A DNA stretch of 64,000 bases, taken from NCBI GenBank assembly GCA_019694515.1, contig JAIBBU010000003.1, forward strand, positions 1-64,000. Reading direction: 5' to 3'. Source of the DNA: Oligoflexia bacterium (lineage in GTDB: Bacteria > Bdellovibrionota_C > UBA2361 > JBGSMV01). A program made the position numbers and the translations under genes. The number at the start of each line of letters is the position of its first letter. Positions within the stretch are counted from its first letter, which is position 1. Below are positions 8,490 to 16,921 of this stretch, piece by piece. The notes under the pieces are model-generated. The model was not told the DNA's origin, made no database searches, and saw only the letters and a list, made by a program, of their open reading frames with translations.

Positions 8490-9179
8490 ATGCGTTACCA
8501 AGTAGTAGATCCAGCCTCGGGTGAAAAAACCTGGGTAGAATTTACCGGTCCAGAGCTGTTAGTAGAAGGCGGCGGACGCCAGATCCTTATAGCTCAGGCC
8601 GAGAACGGCGAGCTGCGAGTTCACACCAAGATTATCCCGGTACCACATAATAAGTTTTCAACCATCCCGCCCACGGAGCTCAAGAACTTAATTGAGTCCC
8701 ACTGCAGCGCTGCAGAAGAAGATTTCACGCCGGGTGACACCCTCAGTTTAGCGGCATTGTTTGGCGAAGGGTCCACCCAGCTTGCAGCTGATCTCAGTCA
8801 GGTTGAATTTGATGGCGAGAACTTCATCACCGAGGGGGATCAACCGGATGATGCGCTGATCGGCTACCAACGTCTCCCAAATGGCGTAAGCTTTCTGGGC
8901 TGCCTGGCGGGGGGCGATTGGGAAACTTTGTTGTTCCTTGCCATATACTTCGACGGAAAAGAGCTGCGCGCCTATATCCCTGAAGCAGGCAATCCTTACA
9001 ACACCGATCTCAACTGCGCGTATGGCAACAATGACGACTTGGATGTGGCGAATGCTAAGAAGCGCTTCCCCGCTGTTTTCCAAAACGTCCAAGCCTCAGA
9101 TGCAGATGGGCAAATGCAGCACCTTGCTGGGGACGAGGAGCTAATCATGGCCGATCTGACGGCTCGGTTTAAGCCCTGA
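8490..9179 (+). CDS. Hypothetical protein, paralogue 1 of a duplicated pair
   Basis: A soluble 229-residue protein with no recognised domain. It resembles the product at 9781 along its whole length: both begin MRxQVV, share a VEGGGRQ segment near residue 27, RLPNGxSFLGCLAG in the middle and NPYNTD near residue 170, and end in a helical ADLxARFK tail. The middle part (ALIGYQRLPNG..., LAIYFDGKELRAYIP) looks like a compact alpha/beta domain. AGGAGGAG lies 7 bp before ATG 8490. There is no signal peptide. The function is unknown. Confidence 0.8.
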   Translation: MRYQVVDPASGEKTWVEFTGPELLVEGGGRQILIAQAENGELRVHTKIIPVPHNKFSTIPPTELKNLIESHCSAAEEDFTPGDTLSLAALFGEGSTQLAADLSQVEFDGENFITEGDQPDDALIGYQRLPNGVSFLGCLAGGDWETLLFLAIYFDGKELRAYIPEAGNPYNTDLNCAYGNNDDLDVANAKKRFPAVFQNVQASDADGQMQHLAGDEELIMADLTARFKP

Positions 9180-9185
9180 GCGGCC

Positions 9186-9202
9186 GCGAGGCGAAACCTC
9201 GC
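9186..9202 (+). terminator. Hairpin after paralogue 1
   Basis: GCGAGG-CGAAA-CCTCGC starts 7 bp after the stop codon. The stem is strong but no T-tract follows, so termination efficiency is uncertain. Confidence 0.4.
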
Positions 9203-9269
9203 TGCTCGATTTGCCGAGTTGTTCTGACTCAATCGCAGAGTTCCCTTGGACTTTTGAGGCTCCGCTAAA

Positions 9270-9701
9270 CTAGTTCAGTACCTGCTCCTTCAGCGCGCGG
9301 CAGTGGGGACAGTCATCGGCCATGGGGTTATGCAGGTAGTAGAGCCGTTCCAGCTCCTTCCAATCCGGCGGCTCGGCCAGATTTCGCGCTAACACGATCA
9401 AACCATCAGGATGAATCCCTAACGATATATCTCCGACTTCAAGACCGATCATATTGGAGGTTACAGCTGAAACCCGATATATGCCCTCAGGCATGAAGTT
9501 AAAGGCGTCGCAAGCTCTGATCACTTCGCCACATTTCAACCGCATCTTCTTCTCACGAGACTTTCTACCCATATAAAGCTCCTTAAATTGCTGGGTTAAT
9601 CCCAGCCTGTCCATTAGTTCGAACGCTCCGATCGAAAGTTGCCTAAAATGTAAGATTTTATAGGCATTCGCTCCCGGCATAATTCCGGGTCCCTCGTTCA
9701 A
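9270..9701 (-). CDS. Hypothetical 143-residue protein between the paralogues
   Basis: Unrecognised. It lies antisense between the two paralogues and starts 11 bp from the promoter of the second copy. An alternative start at MGRKSREKKMRLKCGEVI would remove about 42 residues. The core (YRVSAVTSNMIGLEVGDISLGIHPDGLIVL) looks like beta strands. The C-terminus has a CxxC pair (DDCPHCRAL), possibly a metal or redox site. There is no membrane segment or signal peptide. It is probably a real gene given the length and good frame, but no function can be given. Confidence 0.6.
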   Translation of the reverse strand: MNEGPGIMPGANAYKILHFRQLSIGAFELMDRLGLTQQFKELYMGRKSREKKMRLKCGEVIRACDAFNFMPEGIYRVSAVTSNMIGLEVGDISLGIHPDGLIVLARNLAEPPDWKELERLYYLHNPMADDCPHCRALKEQVLN

Positions 9702-9711
9702 TGCTTTATCT

Positions 9712-9739
9712 TTGACTCTCCTCTCCCGCGATGTTAACT
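9712..9739 (+). promoter_or_regulatory. Predicted promoter of the second paralogue
   Basis: TTGACT, 16-bp spacer, TTAACT, with CGCGATG before the -10 as in the first copy. It is divergent from the 143-residue gene. Confidence 0.5.
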
Positions 9740-9780
9740 AGAGCGCTGGCGCCGCAGCACAACCAGCAGTAGGAGGTAAT

Positions 9781-10461
9781 ATGCGTGTTCAAGTAGTCAT
9801 CCCAGGCTCAGACAAGAAGGGCTGGATCGAACTCGCCGGTCCCCGCCTCATAGTCGAGGGCGGAGGCAGACAGGTCACGGTTTCCGAGCACGGCGATGAA
9901 CCGCTCCAAGTTGAAACCCGCGCCATCGAGGTGCCCCATGGACCATTCTCAACAATTGATATTCCAAAGCTGCGCGAATTGGTAATGGAGAATGCGCGGA
10001 GCTCCGCACAGTTCCAACCGGGAGCTCTACTGAGCTTTAGCAGCCTCTGCCCCCATAAATCGAGTCAGTTGGCCCTGGATCTGGGGGCGATCGAATTTGC
10101 GCATGAGAATTTGATTACCGAATCAGAGCTGCCTGAGGAAGCGCTTGTAGGCTACCACCGGCTTCCCAATGGCCTGAGCTTTCTCGGGTGTCTTGCGGGA
10201 GCCGAGCACGAAACCATGCTGTTCTTTGCGGTATACTTCGACGGTGAAAAACTGCGCGCCTACTTTCCGCAGGATGGAAATCCCTACAACACCGATTTCA
10301 AAGCCGCTTATGGAAGACATGGCAGGGCCGACCTGGTTAATGCAGTGAAGCGGTTTGCGCACACTCTGCACGGCTTACCCGAGCGCAAGATCGATCTCTC
10401 GGTCGACCTGGAACCGGAGGTCGAGGCGATTAGAGCGGATCTTCTAGCAAGGTTTAAGTAG
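9781..10461 (+). CDS. Hypothetical protein, paralogue 2 of a duplicated pair
   Basis: 226 residues, full-length relative of the product at 8490 with about half the positions identical by eye (VEGGGRQ, FSTI, RLPNG-SFLGCLAG, YFDGxxLRAY, GNPYNTD). AGTAGGAGG lies just before ATG 9781 and the same block lies before the first copy. It has no signal peptide, membrane segment or recognised fold. The unknown gene at 10492 follows after 30 bp and may be cotranscribed. Confidence 0.8.
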   Translation: MRVQVVIPGSDKKGWIELAGPRLIVEGGGRQVTVSEHGDEPLQVETRAIEVPHGPFSTIDIPKLRELVMENARSSAQFQPGALLSFSSLCPHKSSQLALDLGAIEFAHENLITESELPEEALVGYHRLPNGLSFLGCLAGAEHETMLFFAVYFDGEKLRAYFPQDGNPYNTDFKAAYGRHGRADLVNAVKRFAHTLHGLPERKIDLSVDLEPEVEAIRADLLARFK

Positions 10462-10491
10462 GTCAGCGAAATTTCTGCTGGGAGCCCAAGA

Positions 10492-11163
10492 ATGTCTAAT
10501 GGTGTAGACCCTGGTTCAAGCCCAACGGGACAGCAGCCGCTCGATGATCTAGCGTTTGCGACCTTCCGCCAAGCCGTTAAGGTCGGAGACGACTGTGCAC
10601 GGGATTTCGCTCGACAAATATTTTCTAATCAGGGCTTCTTGGGGCTGCGAGAGGTGGTTCGCGCGCGTTCTAGAACCCCGGCGGAGAGTGTTAGTCAGCA
10701 GATGGTGGTAGAGCTGCTCTGCGACTTAGCTGCAAATGGTCCAGATGATAGCGCTAAGTATCAAGCCATCGAAACGCTGAAGAATGTAATACAGGCGGAA
10801 AACGGGAAGCACGTCATCTTTAGTTTTGGCGCATGCCTGGATCCGGCCGTTCCCGAGCTACGTGCGCACTTGCTATCGTTATGTCTGCCGGGGACCGCAA
10901 TCCATCGCTCAACGCTTATATTCGCTCTTGCTCGAATGAATCGAAGTTTGACCTTGGAGTTTGCAGCGGAAATGGTCGAGACTATGCGCACGAGTGCCCG
11001 GATGAGCTCCGTCAGAAGCTGGCATTTGCAGCCGTTGATTGCGGGATTGACCGGCGCCAAGGGTCGCGGATTCCTATCCGAGCTGGATATCCAATTTGTT
11101 GAATCAATCAGCAACGATCCTCGATTCAAGGATGTATTGCCCTGGCGTCTGGTTTTGAGCTAG
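10492..11163 (+). CDS. Hypothetical helical protein
   Basis: 223 residues, unrecognised. The sequence is predicted mostly helical with repeated hydrophobic pairs (FATFRQAVKVGDDCARDFARQIF, QMVVELLCDLAANG, LRAHLLSLCLPG), somewhat like HEAT-type repeats. The N-terminus (MSNGVDPGSSPTGQQP) is disordered, and there is no signal peptide. It follows paralogue 2 closely on the same strand, so shared transcription is likely. A GGGAG lies 8 bp before ATG 10492. Confidence 0.65.
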   Translation: MSNGVDPGSSPTGQQPLDDLAFATFRQAVKVGDDCARDFARQIFSNQGFLGLREVVRARSRTPAESVSQQMVVELLCDLAANGPDDSAKYQAIETLKNVIQAENGKHVIFSFGACLDPAVPELRAHLLSLCLPGTAIHRSTLIFALARMNRSLTLEFAAEMVETMRTSARMSSVRSWHLQPLIAGLTGAKGRGFLSELDIQFVESISNDPRFKDVLPWRLVLS

Positions 11164-11327
11164 ACCAACCCCCAATATTTGGTTCTTATCATCGTGCGTT
11201 TGCATATACGAGCACTTTACTAATGATCAAGCCGCCCCGGGGTTGTGCAAACGCGCTGGATCGTACAGGCTCTACTAATCAATATATTCCCAAGCGATCA
11301 GCACGGGAATTTTTGTTGGAGCCGGAG

Positions 11328-11744
11328 ATGTTTAATAATCGATCCTTCCATATACGCGCAGCGCTTCTAATTTGCTCTCTCGTGTGCGGCGTGATCATTC
11401 TTGTACTCCCGGCTTTGGCCGGTCCCCGAGAAAAGATCCTGACTGCCAAGGAACTCTTGAAAGAAGCGAAACGCATCGAAAGGCAGCTCGCGCGGCTGCA
11501 TTTAAGCGGCAGCCAGCTAGCGCAGTTAAGAGTAGCACAGCAGCTTACCGATTCTGATGACGACGGCGTTCCCGATATATGCGAGAGCGGTAGCAGCGGA
11601 AATGATGCCTGTGATTCGGATTCAGATGATGATGGTGAGCCGGATGGGGAAGAATCGAGCTCCAGCAGTTCGAGTAGCTCCGAAGGTAGCTCATCGTCAA
11701 GCGGAAGCTCTTCTTCCAGCGGATCTAGCAGCAGCCACGATTAA
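11328..11744 (+). CDS. Secreted or anchored acidic protein with Ca-binding-like repeats and a poly-Ser tail
   Basis: About 138 residues. The start at ATG 11328 has GGAGCCGGAG just upstream; the frame is open further left but that part is not protein-like. Residues about 7-33 are a hydrophobic signal or anchor (AALLICSLVCGVIILVLPALAG). A short basic helix follows, then two acidic motifs, DSDDDGVPD and DSDSDDDGEPD, like thrombospondin type-3/EF-hand calcium loops. The last 35 residues are almost all Ser/Gly. The Ser codons are mixed (AGC, TCG, TCC, TCT, AGT), so the run is kept at protein level and is not a simple DNA repeat. It is probably surface-exposed; its role is unknown. Confidence 0.65.
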   Translation: MFNNRSFHIRAALLICSLVCGVIILVLPALAGPREKILTAKELLKEAKRIERQLARLHLSGSQLAQLRVAQQLTDSDDDGVPDICESGSSGNDACDSDSDDDGEPDGEESSSSSSSSSEGSSSSSGSSSSSGSSSSHD

Positions 11745-11758
11745 ACCAGCCACGATCG

Positions 11759-11788
11759 GCGGCCCTTGATCATGGAATTGAGGGCTGC
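11759..11788. terminator. Hairpin between convergent genes
   Basis: GCGGCCCTTGAT pairs with ATTGAGGGCTGC (12 bp including three G-U pairs, 6-nt loop). It sits between the stops of the poly-Ser gene and the gene at 11789, so it could serve both strands. It lacks a clear T-tract. Confidence 0.45.
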
Positions 11789-12526
11789 TTAATCGGCCCT
11801 AGCCTTTTGCCGGTAAATTTCTGGAGCTGCAATACCGGCCCCGGCGCTGAGTGACTCCGTCTCATCAACTATGACGTAACCTGCATCGAGCAGTGGACGG
11901 AGCGTCTCGTTCAATTCAGAAAAATCTGAAAACTTAAAATCGATAAATCGTCCGTTCCTAACATAAGCCAAAAATCGTTCTTCCCGAAAACCTTTGGAAA
12001 CGATCAATGCCGCTCCCTCCCGGCCGAGAGATTCAATCGTATCTAAATATTGCTTCAGCGCATCACTGCGCGCCCCGGGGGGCAAATTCCTTCCAAACTC
12101 CTCGTGCACCAGATCTTGTGAGTCAATGCTGATTCCACCGCCAAAGATCGTCTTTAGTTTGAGCTCCTTCGCATACGCATCCAACAAATTAACCTCGAGC
12201 GCGCGATCGGCATCTAAAATTAGGCAATGAATGTCGTTGCTCTGACCTTGGAAAGTAAATTCGATCTCGGCTGGGTTCGGACCCTGAACGAAATGGATCC
12301 GCCCCCCAACGGGCGACCAGGTCCGCAAGGCTGTTCCAAACGATTCCGCTGTGTAGTGCATGTAAACGTCATGAAGACCAAAACGCACCCGCCCTTCAGC
12401 GGCCGGACGTTCGCCCGCACGGGCAAGTGTATCGCCTATGGTTCCACCCTCGATCGGATTTGGCGGCGTTTCAGGATGGACCCCTCTTGGCGCGCCTGCG
12501 ACCGGACCTACATGTTTGAGTGTCAT
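11789..12526 (-). CDS. Hypothetical protein
   Basis: 245 residues, unrecognised. The N-terminal 40 residues are Pro/Gly-rich and probably disordered. The rest alternates strands and helices (GRIHFVQGPNPAEIEFTF, DIHCLILDADRALEVNLLDAYAKEL, GAALIVSKGFREERFLAYVRNG). There is no signal peptide or membrane segment. The gene is monocistronic, about 270 bp downstream of the polyamine operon on the same strand. The gap 12527-12795 shows nothing convincing. Confidence 0.65.
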   Translation of the reverse strand: MTLKHVGPVAGAPRGVHPETPPNPIEGGTIGDTLARAGERPAAEGRVRFGLHDVYMHYTAESFGTALRTWSPVGGRIHFVQGPNPAEIEFTFQGQSNDIHCLILDADRALEVNLLDAYAKELKLKTIFGGGISIDSQDLVHEEFGRNLPPGARSDALKQYLDTIESLGREGAALIVSKGFREERFLAYVRNGRFIDFKFSDFSELNETLRPLLDAGYVIVDETESLSAGAGIAAPEIYRQKARAD

Positions 12527-12795
12527 AAAATACCCCTTAACTAATCAGAGTTATGGCGCGATTGAGGCTTCTGGTAGCATAAAATCAAGCGTCAAAACCT
12601 CTTCGCTGCCGGCTGCGCAGCGTTCCCCAGGTGATAAAATAGCGTATGGGAACGCCCGGTTGGAGGATGCGCTGCGTCGCCCCGACGGCGCCCGGTATCA
12701 CTTATCCATGACACGACTCGCCATCCCCCGCCAACGATTGGTCAAGCCGCGCACGACTGCGCCGGAGGCAGATCCGGAGACGAGGGAAGCGACGC

Positions 12796-13764
12796 CTAGC
12801 GGCCTAAAACATAATTGAAAACCAGCGGCGCCACGATCGAAGCATCCGATTCAATTATGTAGCTCGGCGTGTCTACCGCCAGCTTGCCCCAGGAGATCTT
12901 CTCGTTTGGCACAGCTCCGCTGTATGATCCGTATGAGGTGGTGGAGTCACTAATCTGACAGAAATAACTCCACAGCTTCACGTCCTCCTGCAGGTCTTGT
13001 TGAATCAGCGGCACCACGCAAATCGGGAAATCTCCGGCAATCCCACCGCCAATCTGGAAAAACCCCATCGACTTGCCCGCAGTTTGTTCCCGATACCAAT
13101 CCACAAACGCGCCCATGAGCTCCGTGCCGCTTTTCATCACCCCGTAATTACTCACATCACCCTTGATCACGTGGGCTACGAAGATGTTGGCCAATGTCGA
13201 GTCTTCCCAGCCCGGCACAAAAATCGGTAAATTTTTCTCGCAGGCTGCTAGGACCCAGGAGTTTTTGGGATCAATCTGGTAGCTGGATTTCAGTTCATTG
13301 CTACGCAACAGCGCATACATGAACTCATAGGGGAAGTAGCGCTTCTTGCTCCGATCAGCCTCCTGCCAAACCTTCAAGATCGCTTTTTCCATGACGCGGA
13401 TGGCTTCCTCCTCCGGAATGCAGGTGTCGGTGACGCGATTCATTCCGCGATCGCGGAGCTTAATCTCTTCCTCGGCCTTCAAAGAACGGTAGTGCGGCAC
13501 TCGAAGGTAATGGTTGTGAGCCACCAGGTTGAAGATATCTTCCTCTAAATTTGCGCCGGTGCAGCAAATGCCGTGCACCTTATCCTGTCGAATTAGCTCG
13601 GCGAGCGAAATTCCAAGCTCAGCTGTACTCATCGCCCCGGCGATCGTAAGGAACATCCCGTTGCCCTGGGCGAGATGTTTGATCCATCCCTCTGCCGCAT
13701 CTACGCAGACTGCCGCATTGAAGTGCAGGTAGTTTTTCTTCATGAAGTCGCGAATTGTCGTCAT
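12796..13764 (-). CDS. Deoxyhypusine-synthase-like protein lacking the catalytic lysine
   Basis: 322 residues. ATG 13764 has GGAG 8 bp upstream; a longer frame to 13827 would overlap speB. The fold family is clear from SMGFFQIGGGIAGDF and SGAVPNEKISWGKL near the C-terminus, matching eukaryotic DHS IILGGGVVKHH and ARPDEAVSWGKI. The lysine of human DHS that forms the covalent imine (in GGGVVKHH) is Gly244 here, so classical deoxyhypusine synthesis is unlikely, and bacteria lack eIF5A. Its place as third gene of speA-speB points to polyamine metabolism with putrescine or agmatine as substrate; this is inference. Confidence 0.85.
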   Translation of the reverse strand: MTTIRDFMKKNYLHFNAAVCVDAAEGWIKHLAQGNGMFLTIAGAMSTAELGISLAELIRQDKVHGICCTGANLEEDIFNLVAHNHYLRVPHYRSLKAEEEIKLRDRGMNRVTDTCIPEEEAIRVMEKAILKVWQEADRSKKRYFPYEFMYALLRSNELKSSYQIDPKNSWVLAACEKNLPIFVPGWEDSTLANIFVAHVIKGDVSNYGVMKSGTELMGAFVDWYREQTAGKSMGFFQIGGGIAGDFPICVVPLIQQDLQEDVKLWSYFCQISDSTTSYGSYSGAVPNEKISWGKLAVDTPSYIIESDASIVAPLVFNYVLGR

Positions 13765-13777
13765 AAGTACTCCGTTC

Positions 13778-14641
13778 TCAAGCAAACTTATATGAAAGCA
13801 TTTTATAAACCAGCTTACAGGCAACAAAATCGGGTGCGCGATTTGTTTCAGAGGGCATCAGCTCCACAACATCGAAGCCCACCAAAGTACGCTCGGCGGC
13901 TACCATTCTCAAAAGCTTCAACACCTCGTACCAGCCTAGACCGCCCGGCTCGGGTGTTCCGGTTGATGGCATTAGTCCCGGCTCAAAGACATCCAGGTCA
14001 AATGTTACATAAACCCGCTCTCCTAGCCGTGCCAGTACGCGCTCCTGCCACCCTTGCTGCCCGGCAATATCTTCGGCAAAGAAGGTATTCTCGGGCTTAA
14101 TCGCGCCAAGCTCGGAGGAATCGATCGCGCGAATGCCGACGGACACCAGGCGCTCTACTCCGGAGCATTCCACCGAGCGCGCCATGGCGCTAGCGTGGCT
14201 AAGTTTGTCGCCTTCATAGGAATCTCTGAGATCGGTGTGAGCGTCAAATTGCAGGATCGTGAGCGGGCCGTACTTTTCTGCGTGGGCCTTGATCGGAGCG
14301 GCAGAAATCGCATGCTCCCCACCCAATGTCACCACAAATTTACCGGCTTCGAGCAGGCGCTTGGATTCCGCATAGGTCTGCTTAATCATCGCGCTTGAGC
14401 TGCCTGCCGCAATCGCTGGGGCCGTGTAAATTCCGCGCTTATACATCTCCGAACGGGTCTCGATGTCATACAGCTCCATGTGCTTGGAGGCGTCGATCAA
14501 TGCCTGAGGACCCTTGTCCGATCCAATCAGCCAGCTGCTTGTCATGTCGAACGGTACCGGCAGTACTGCTACGGCCGACGACTCGAAATTCGAAAATTCT
14601 TCCGGCAGCCCGCCGAAATTATCGGGTAAATCAGAATTCAT
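13778..14641 (-). CDS. speB: Agmatinase (ureohydrolase family)
   Basis: 287 residues. It converts agmatine to putrescine and urea with a binuclear Mn centre. Metal ligands are visible in LGGEHAIS (H110), FDAHTDLRD (D133, H135, D137) and TFDLDVFEP (D215, D217). The length is normal for bacterial agmatinases. The start is ATG 14641, 5 bp after the speA stop, and DHS-like follows after 13 bp, so the three genes form one operon. Arginase or guanidinobutyrase activity cannot be excluded by sequence alone, but the speA neighbour strongly favours agmatine. Confidence 0.92.
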   Translation of the reverse strand: MNSDLPDNFGGLPEEFSNFESSAVAVLPVPFDMTSSWLIGSDKGPQALIDASKHMELYDIETRSEMYKRGIYTAPAIAAGSSSAMIKQTYAESKRLLEAGKFVVTLGGEHAISAAPIKAHAEKYGPLTILQFDAHTDLRDSYEGDKLSHASAMARSVECSGVERLVSVGIRAIDSSELGAIKPENTFFAEDIAGQQGWQERVLARLGERVYVTFDLDVFEPGLMPSTGTPEPGGLGWYEVLKLLRMVAAERTLVGFDVVELMPSETNRAPDFVACKLVYKMLSYKFA

Positions 14642-14646
14642 ATGCC

Positions 14647-16626
14647 TTATTTCACAAGATAGGTGTAACCATCGAGCGCTTCCTTAAAGCGCTTCTGCAG
14701 TTTTGCCGATTCGTCGGGCTGCAGCAGCCCCTTTTTCAGCGCCTCTTCGATCGATACTCTCAAGCGCTCCAAAAGATCCTGAGCATCGTATTGCACGTAA
14801 CTGAGCACTTCACGGATGCGGTCCCCTTCTACGACATGTGTTAGCTCGGTACGACCATCGTCGGTGATATTAACATGTACAGCGTGGGTATCGCCGAAGA
14901 GATTATGTAAATCACCAAGAATTTCCTGATAAGCGCCGATTAGGAAAATTCCTATGTAGTATGGGGTGCCGCTATCGGGAACGTGGAACAGCACATGCGG
15001 ACTAACATCCTTTAAATCAATAAAGCGGGAGATTTTACCGTCGCTGTCACAGGTCAGGTCGACAATCATCGCCGGACGGGTGGGCTTCCGGTCTAGAAAA
15101 TTGATCGGCACGATCGGGAAGAGCTGATTAGCAGCCCAGGAATCGGGGATCGACTGAAATACGGAAAAATTGCAGAAGTATAAATCTTTCAGATCATCGT
15201 CGAGCCGCTCCATCTCTTCAGGCGTATAATCCAACCCTTTGGAGACCTCGCGAATCTTAGCTAGCAGGTGCTTAATGACCCTTTCCGCATAGCCGCGTTC
15301 AACCACATTCAGGTCGCCCTGAATAAAGCGTTCGAGCAGCTCCTCTTTAACCTCTAGCGCATCATGCAAAGTCTCGACGCAGTTTTGCAGCGTCAGATCG
15401 CGGTAAAGATCTTTCAATTTGATTAAAGACTCGTGATCGGAGGGCGGAGTCTCAAGCTGATCAACCGCAGGAAGCGTATGCGCCACATCCGTGACCTCTA
15501 CAACCAGCATGGAGTGATGCGCCGTAACTGCGCGGCCGGACTCGCTAATGATGTCGGGGTTGGGAATTTCAGCTTCGCGGCAGGCTTCCTCTATCGCATA
15601 AACAATATCACGTGCGTATTCGTCGACGCTGTAGTTCATCGACCCTTCGAAGTTGGTGTTGCTGCCGTCATAATCAACCGCCAACCCGCCCCCAACATTC
15701 ATGATATGAATGGCCGGACATAATTTGGCCAATTCAACGTAAATGCGGCAGGCTTCTTTGAGCACCTTCTTGATCGCCACGATCGAAGTGATTTGAGTGC
15801 CCATGTGGAAATGGAGCATTTTCACCCATTCAATCTTGCCGTGATCTTTAAGGGTTTCGACCAAAGTTACCAGTTCGTGGGGTGTCAAACCGAACTTTGA
15901 TTTATCAGTCAAAATAGAATCACCATAAACCCCTTTCACCGAGGGTTTAATGCGCACACCAAGTTCTGCCTCAATGCCAAGCTGGGCCGAAACTTTTAGC
16001 ACCCGTTCCAGCTCGCTCGGCTGTTCAATGACGATGATCGATCGGCGTCCGAGCGTCCGGGCCATCAAAGCTAATTCGATATATTCGTCGTCTTTGAATC
16101 CGTTACACAGCAGCAATGCGCCCGGAGCATCATGGATCGGGAGCACCGCCAGTAGCTCGGCCTTGCTCCCCACCTGCAGTCCCAAGCCATGCTGCCGGCC
16201 AGCTTGTAAGATCGACTCAACCACATGTCGCTGCTGATTAACCTTGAGCGGATACGCCAAGCGGTAGGTTCCGCGATATCCGACCTCGCGAATTGCGTCA
16301 TCAAATGCGGTCTGAATAAAGTTGACTCGATCGCGCAGGATTCCATCAAATCTAAACAGAATCGGAAGATCGATGCCGCGCTGCTTGAGTGAAGTCACCA
16401 AAGCATGCAGATCGCATTGCGGGCTGGAGTAGTCGCCGTTCTGTTCTGGACGGGGAGCGCGTGATCTCACAACCAACGAACCGTTTGGACTCAGCGCAAA
16501 ATATCCAGCGCCCCAACTCTGCACACGATAGAGCTCGGCGCTCCTGCGCACGTCCCATTCGGTGGACGGCACGATCTCGGTTTTCAATTCGCCCGCGGCT
16601 GATTCCATGTGAATTGCTATATACAT
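14647..16626 (-). CDS. speA: Biosynthetic arginine decarboxylase, PLP-dependent fold III
   Basis: 659 residues, the usual SpeA length. It converts arginine to agmatine, the first step of putrescine synthesis without ornithine. The PLP lysine is K128 in YPLKVNQQ. Further motifs are KFGLTPHELV, HFHMGTQI, NVGGGLAVDYDGS and the C-terminal ISESGRAVTAHHS, CNFSVFQSIPDSWA and DLTCDSDG. The start at 16626 (MYIAIHMES) has no strong ribosome site; the internal Met at 16608 is an alternative. It leads the operon speA-speB-DHS-like. Confidence 0.95.
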   Translation of the reverse strand: MYIAIHMESAAGELKTEIVPSTEWDVRRSAELYRVQSWGAGYFALSPNGSLVVRSRAPRPEQNGDYSSPQCDLHALVTSLKQRGIDLPILFRFDGILRDRVNFIQTAFDDAIREVGYRGTYRLAYPLKVNQQRHVVESILQAGRQHGLGLQVGSKAELLAVLPIHDAPGALLLCNGFKDDEYIELALMARTLGRRSIIVIEQPSELERVLKVSAQLGIEAELGVRIKPSVKGVYGDSILTDKSKFGLTPHELVTLVETLKDHGKIEWVKMLHFHMGTQITSIVAIKKVLKEACRIYVELAKLCPAIHIMNVGGGLAVDYDGSNTNFEGSMNYSVDEYARDIVYAIEEACREAEIPNPDIISESGRAVTAHHSMLVVEVTDVAHTLPAVDQLETPPSDHESLIKLKDLYRDLTLQNCVETLHDALEVKEELLERFIQGDLNVVERGYAERVIKHLLAKIREVSKGLDYTPEEMERLDDDLKDLYFCNFSVFQSIPDSWAANQLFPIVPINFLDRKPTRPAMIVDLTCDSDGKISRFIDLKDVSPHVLFHVPDSGTPYYIGIFLIGAYQEILGDLHNLFGDTHAVHVNITDDGRTELTHVVEGDRIREVLSYVQYDAQDLLERLRVSIEEALKKGLLQPDESAKLQKRFKEALDGYTYLVK

Positions 16627-16921
16627 TACAGGGATCAGTTAATCAATTAAGTTGCGGTAAAATCGCCGGGTTAGGATCGAAAAGAGGCGCCTGAAGAAGC
16701 ACTGGCACCGCTCTACCCTGCGGTCGCCGATCTCCGCCCATCATTCTGGAAATGAGTGCCCTCGATGGATCCGATAAAATAATGTCTTTGAGGCTGAAGC
16801 CCGCACGAATGGCGGCGCCTGAAGGTATCGGAGCGCATGGCAGGCTCCGGAGGTACTCAATCGTTTGCAGCGATTTCCAACATATCGCTACGACTGAATT
16901 TTTTGTCGCCCAGCTTTCAAG
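16627..16921. other. Intergenic region between speA and the cheA-like gene
   Basis: 295 bp holding the 5' region of speA and the end of the cheA-like operon (both minus strand). No gene, RNA or clear terminator was seen. Confidence 0.5.

Noticed and set aside
12438..12818. Plus-strand frame between the 245-residue gene and the DHS-like gene
   Set aside because: It overlaps two better genes antisense, is rich in Pro/Arg, and has no ribosome site.
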